This document shows positions 5,621 to 6,767 of a stretch of 6,767 nt of DNA, in pieces. The notes under the pieces are model-generated. The model saw nothing but the letters and a program-made list of their open reading frames with translations. It was not told where the DNA came from and searched no databases. The DNA comes from an uncultured Hyphomicrobiales bacterium. Lineage in GTDB: Bacteria > Pseudomonadota > Alphaproteobacteria > Rhizobiales > Beijerinckiaceae. The stretch spans positions 1 through 6,767 of the forward strand of contig CAIXDD010000283.1 of the NCBI GenBank assembly GCA_903918155.1, given 5' to 3'. The first letter of the stretch is position 1, and each line of letters opens with the position of its first letter. Both the position numbers and the translations under genes were made by a program.

Positions 5621-6052
5621 ATGCGCCCCATGACGCATCGTTCGCGGACCATCCCTGCGCGCAGGCGCGGCCCCTTCGCGGGCCGGCGCGCGGCCGCGCT
5701 CGCCGCGCTCGCGCTCTACGCCATGCTCCTGCAGGCCTTCTTCGCCGGGCTCAACGCCGCCGAACGCCCCCTCGCGACGTTCGAGCGCGCGAGCCTGTGC
5801 CTGTCCGACCTCGGCGCGTCGGACGGGGAGCCGCCCGCGTCGCCCTTCGGCCGTCAGGGGCATGATTGCGTCTGCCTCGCCGGCTGCCACGGCGGGCTTG
5901 CGCCTGCGGCCTGGCCTGCGGCTCTGGCCGAGGAGCCTGCGCGCAGGGCGGTCTCCCGCGTCTTTCCCCCGCGCGCGCCCGAGCTGCGCGTCGCCGCCGC
6001 TCCGCCGCCCGCGCGCGGGCCGCCTTGCGTCGATCAGAGCCCCTTCGCCTGA
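5621..6052 (+). CDS. Small Cys/His-containing membrane-anchored or exported protein, DUF2946-like
   Basis: This 143-residue protein has a very basic N-terminus (nine Arg in the first 23 residues), one hydrophobic segment at about 24-43 (ending ALYAMLLQAFFAGL) and a soluble C-terminal part rich in Ala, Pro and Arg. A Cys/His cluster reads HDCVCLAGCH at 81-90, with Cys60 upstream. This layout, an N-terminal anchor followed by a short Cys/His patch, resembles DUF2946 proteins, which are often encoded beside copper-handling genes. The match is by overall pattern rather than a strong motif. An in-frame TGA at 5615-5617 rules out a longer form. Starts at 5621 or 5630 are both possible, and neither has a good ribosome-binding site. 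The gene lies 38 bases before the PCu(A)C gene and is probably co-transcribed with it. A role in periplasmic metal handling is inference. Confidence 0.6.
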   Translation: MRPMTHRSRTIPARRRGPFAGRRAAALAALALYAMLLQAFFAGLNAAERPLATFERASLCLSDLGASDGEPPASPFGRQGHDCVCLAGCHGGLAPAAWPAALAEEPARRAVSRVFPPRAPELRVAAAPPPARGPPCVDQSPFA

Positions 6053-6090
6053 TCCTGCGGCCCCGCGCCGCGTCTGACGTGAGACACATC

Positions 6091-6702
6091 ATGAATCGCT
6101 TTTTCCTCGCGGCTTGCGCCGCCTTTTTCGCCTGCGCGCCCGCCGCGCTGTCATCGGCCGCGCGCGCCCAGCAGGCCGCGCCCGCCCATCGCCACGAGGG
6201 CGTCTATCGGCTGGGCTCCCTGCGCATCGAAGCCGTGTGGACGCGCGCCACGCCGCGCGCCGCGCCGGTCGCGGGCGGCTATCTGCGCATCGTCAACGAA
6301 GGGCGCGAGGCGGATCGGCTCGTGGGCGGCGAATTCGCGCGCGCGGGCCGCGTGGAAGTGCACGAAATGGCGCAGGAGAACGGCGTCATGCGCATGCGCC
6401 AGCTGCAAGGGCTCGAGATCGCGCCCGGCGCCAGCGTGGAGCTGCGGCCCGGCGGCTTCCATCTGATGTTCATGGAGCTGCAAGGCGGCGTGACGGCGGG
6501 CGAGAAGATCGCCGGCGCGCTCGTGTTCGAAAAGGCCGGCCGCATCGCCGTGGAGTTCGAGGCCGCCGGCATGGGCGCGTCGTCGCCTTCGGGCGGCGGG
6601 GGGTCGCATGAGGGGCATGGGGCGCATGAAGGGCATGGGACGCATGAAGGGCATGGGACGCATGAAGGGCATGGGGGCGGCGGGCGTCATGGACGCCATT
6701 GA
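6091..6702 (+). CDS. PCu(A)C-family periplasmic copper chaperone with His-repeat tail
   Basis: This 203-residue exported protein binds copper in the periplasm; PCu(A)C proteins pass Cu(I) to the CuA/CuB sites of cytochrome oxidase, often with Sco1. Residues 1-26 are a signal peptide with a probable cut after Ala-Arg-Ala26. The domain runs from about 42 to 158. It holds the exact family motif H-X10-M-X21-H-X-M at His91, Met102, His124 and Met126, with an extra Met93. TRATPRAAPVAGGYLRI (51-67) is the usual opening strand region. After the domain comes a Gly/Ser linker and a tail of four [S/A/T]HEGHG units (172-195), then RHGRH, giving ten histidines in the last 31 residues. Such a tail is an added metal-binding element, and a short HRH near the mature N-terminus adds more. 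ATG 6091 was chosen because only this start gives a signal peptide; the frame stays open upstream without coding character. The ribosome-binding site is weak. Confidence 0.93.
   Translation: MNRFFLAACAAFFACAPAALSSAARAQQAAPAHRHEGVYRLGSLRIEAVWTRATPRAAPVAGGYLRIVNEGREADRLVGGEFARAGRVEVHEMAQENGVMRMRQLQGLEIAPGASVELRPGGFHLMFMELQGGVTAGEKIAGALVFEKAGRIAVEFEAAGMGASSPSGGGGSHEGHGAHEGHGTHEGHGTHEGHGGGGRHGRH
6604..6675 (+). repeat. 18-bp tandem repeat encoding HEGHG units
   Basis: Four 18-base units at 6604-6621, 6622-6639, 6640-6657 and 6658-6675 encode [S/A/T]-H-E-G-H-G. The third and fourth units are identical; the others differ at a few bases. Multiples of 18 keep the frame, so copy number can change without breaking the chaperone gene. 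Confidence 0.9.
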
Positions 6703-6767
6703 GCGCGCGCACTCCCCCAAAGGAGCCGGCTGAACGCTTTCGCTGGCGCTTGCGCGCGCAGGGTCCG

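Noticed and set aside
4684..5652. 322-codon minus-strand frame overlapping the permease gene
   Set aside because: It is out of frame with the TauE/SafE protein, which has clear membrane segments and family motifs.
5866..6090. N-terminal extension of the copper chaperone frame
   Set aside because: The extension is low-complexity Arg/Ala sequence overlapping the upstream gene and would bury the signal peptide that starts at 6091.
6703..6759. Nine-base inverted repeat GCGCGCGCA / TGCGCGCGC after the copper chaperone gene
   Set aside because: It is alternating GC low complexity with a 39-base loop and no T-run, and is expected by chance in this composition.
6718..6767. AAAGGAG near the right edge as the ribosome-binding site of another gene
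   Set aside because: No ATG or GTG start follows at a usable distance before the window ends.

Overview
The window comes from a G+C-rich chromosome. Codon use dominated by GCG/GCC/CGC, rhizobial-style promoter boxes (TTGtcg/CTATAA type) and the gene families present suggest an alphaproteobacterium, probably of the Hyphomicrobiales (Rhizobiales). That placement is inference; no phylogenetic marker is present.

Bases 1-3889 (+ strand) hold what looks like one catabolic/uptake operon. It begins with the 3' end of a gene that resembles the C-terminus of the dihydrodipicolinate synthase (DapA)-like aldolase/lyase family. Then come a periplasmic substrate-binding protein of the Bug/TctC type, a UbiD-family prenylated-FMN-dependent decarboxylase with its metal/cofactor and catalytic residues intact, and a second, diverged Bug/TctC-type binding protein. 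The second binding protein starts inside the UbiD stop codon (ATGA overlap). No TctA/TctB membrane subunits and no UbiX flavin prenyltransferase lie in the window. The likely logic is capture of a carboxylated compound in the periplasm followed by cytoplasmic decarboxylation and possibly aldol cleavage. The substrate cannot be read from sequence.

Bases 3890-4697 carry no protein gene. They hold a tRNA-Gln(TTG) gene on the minus strand and a tRNA-Pro(CGG) gene on the plus strand, each with a credible promoter. Three unrelated short tandem repeats are packed around them: a 12-bp unit, an 11-bp unit and a TTCTCAG-based array. The last array runs into the stop codon of the next gene.

Bases 4698-6702 hold a minus-strand TauE/SafE-family membrane permease and, divergently, a two-gene plus-strand unit. 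The first gene encodes a small Cys/His-containing exported or membrane-anchored protein that resembles DUF2946. The second encodes a PCu(A)C periplasmic copper chaperone with the full H-X10-M-X21-HXM copper site and a C-terminal tail of four HEGHG repeats. This pair probably handles periplasmic copper, for example delivery to cytochrome oxidase or other cuproenzymes.

Nothing seen here is clearly a new kind of system. The items most worth following are the binding protein-UbiD-binding protein operon, a cysteine pair shared by the two binding proteins, the histidine-repeat tail of the copper chaperone, and the cluster of tandem repeats around the tRNA genes.
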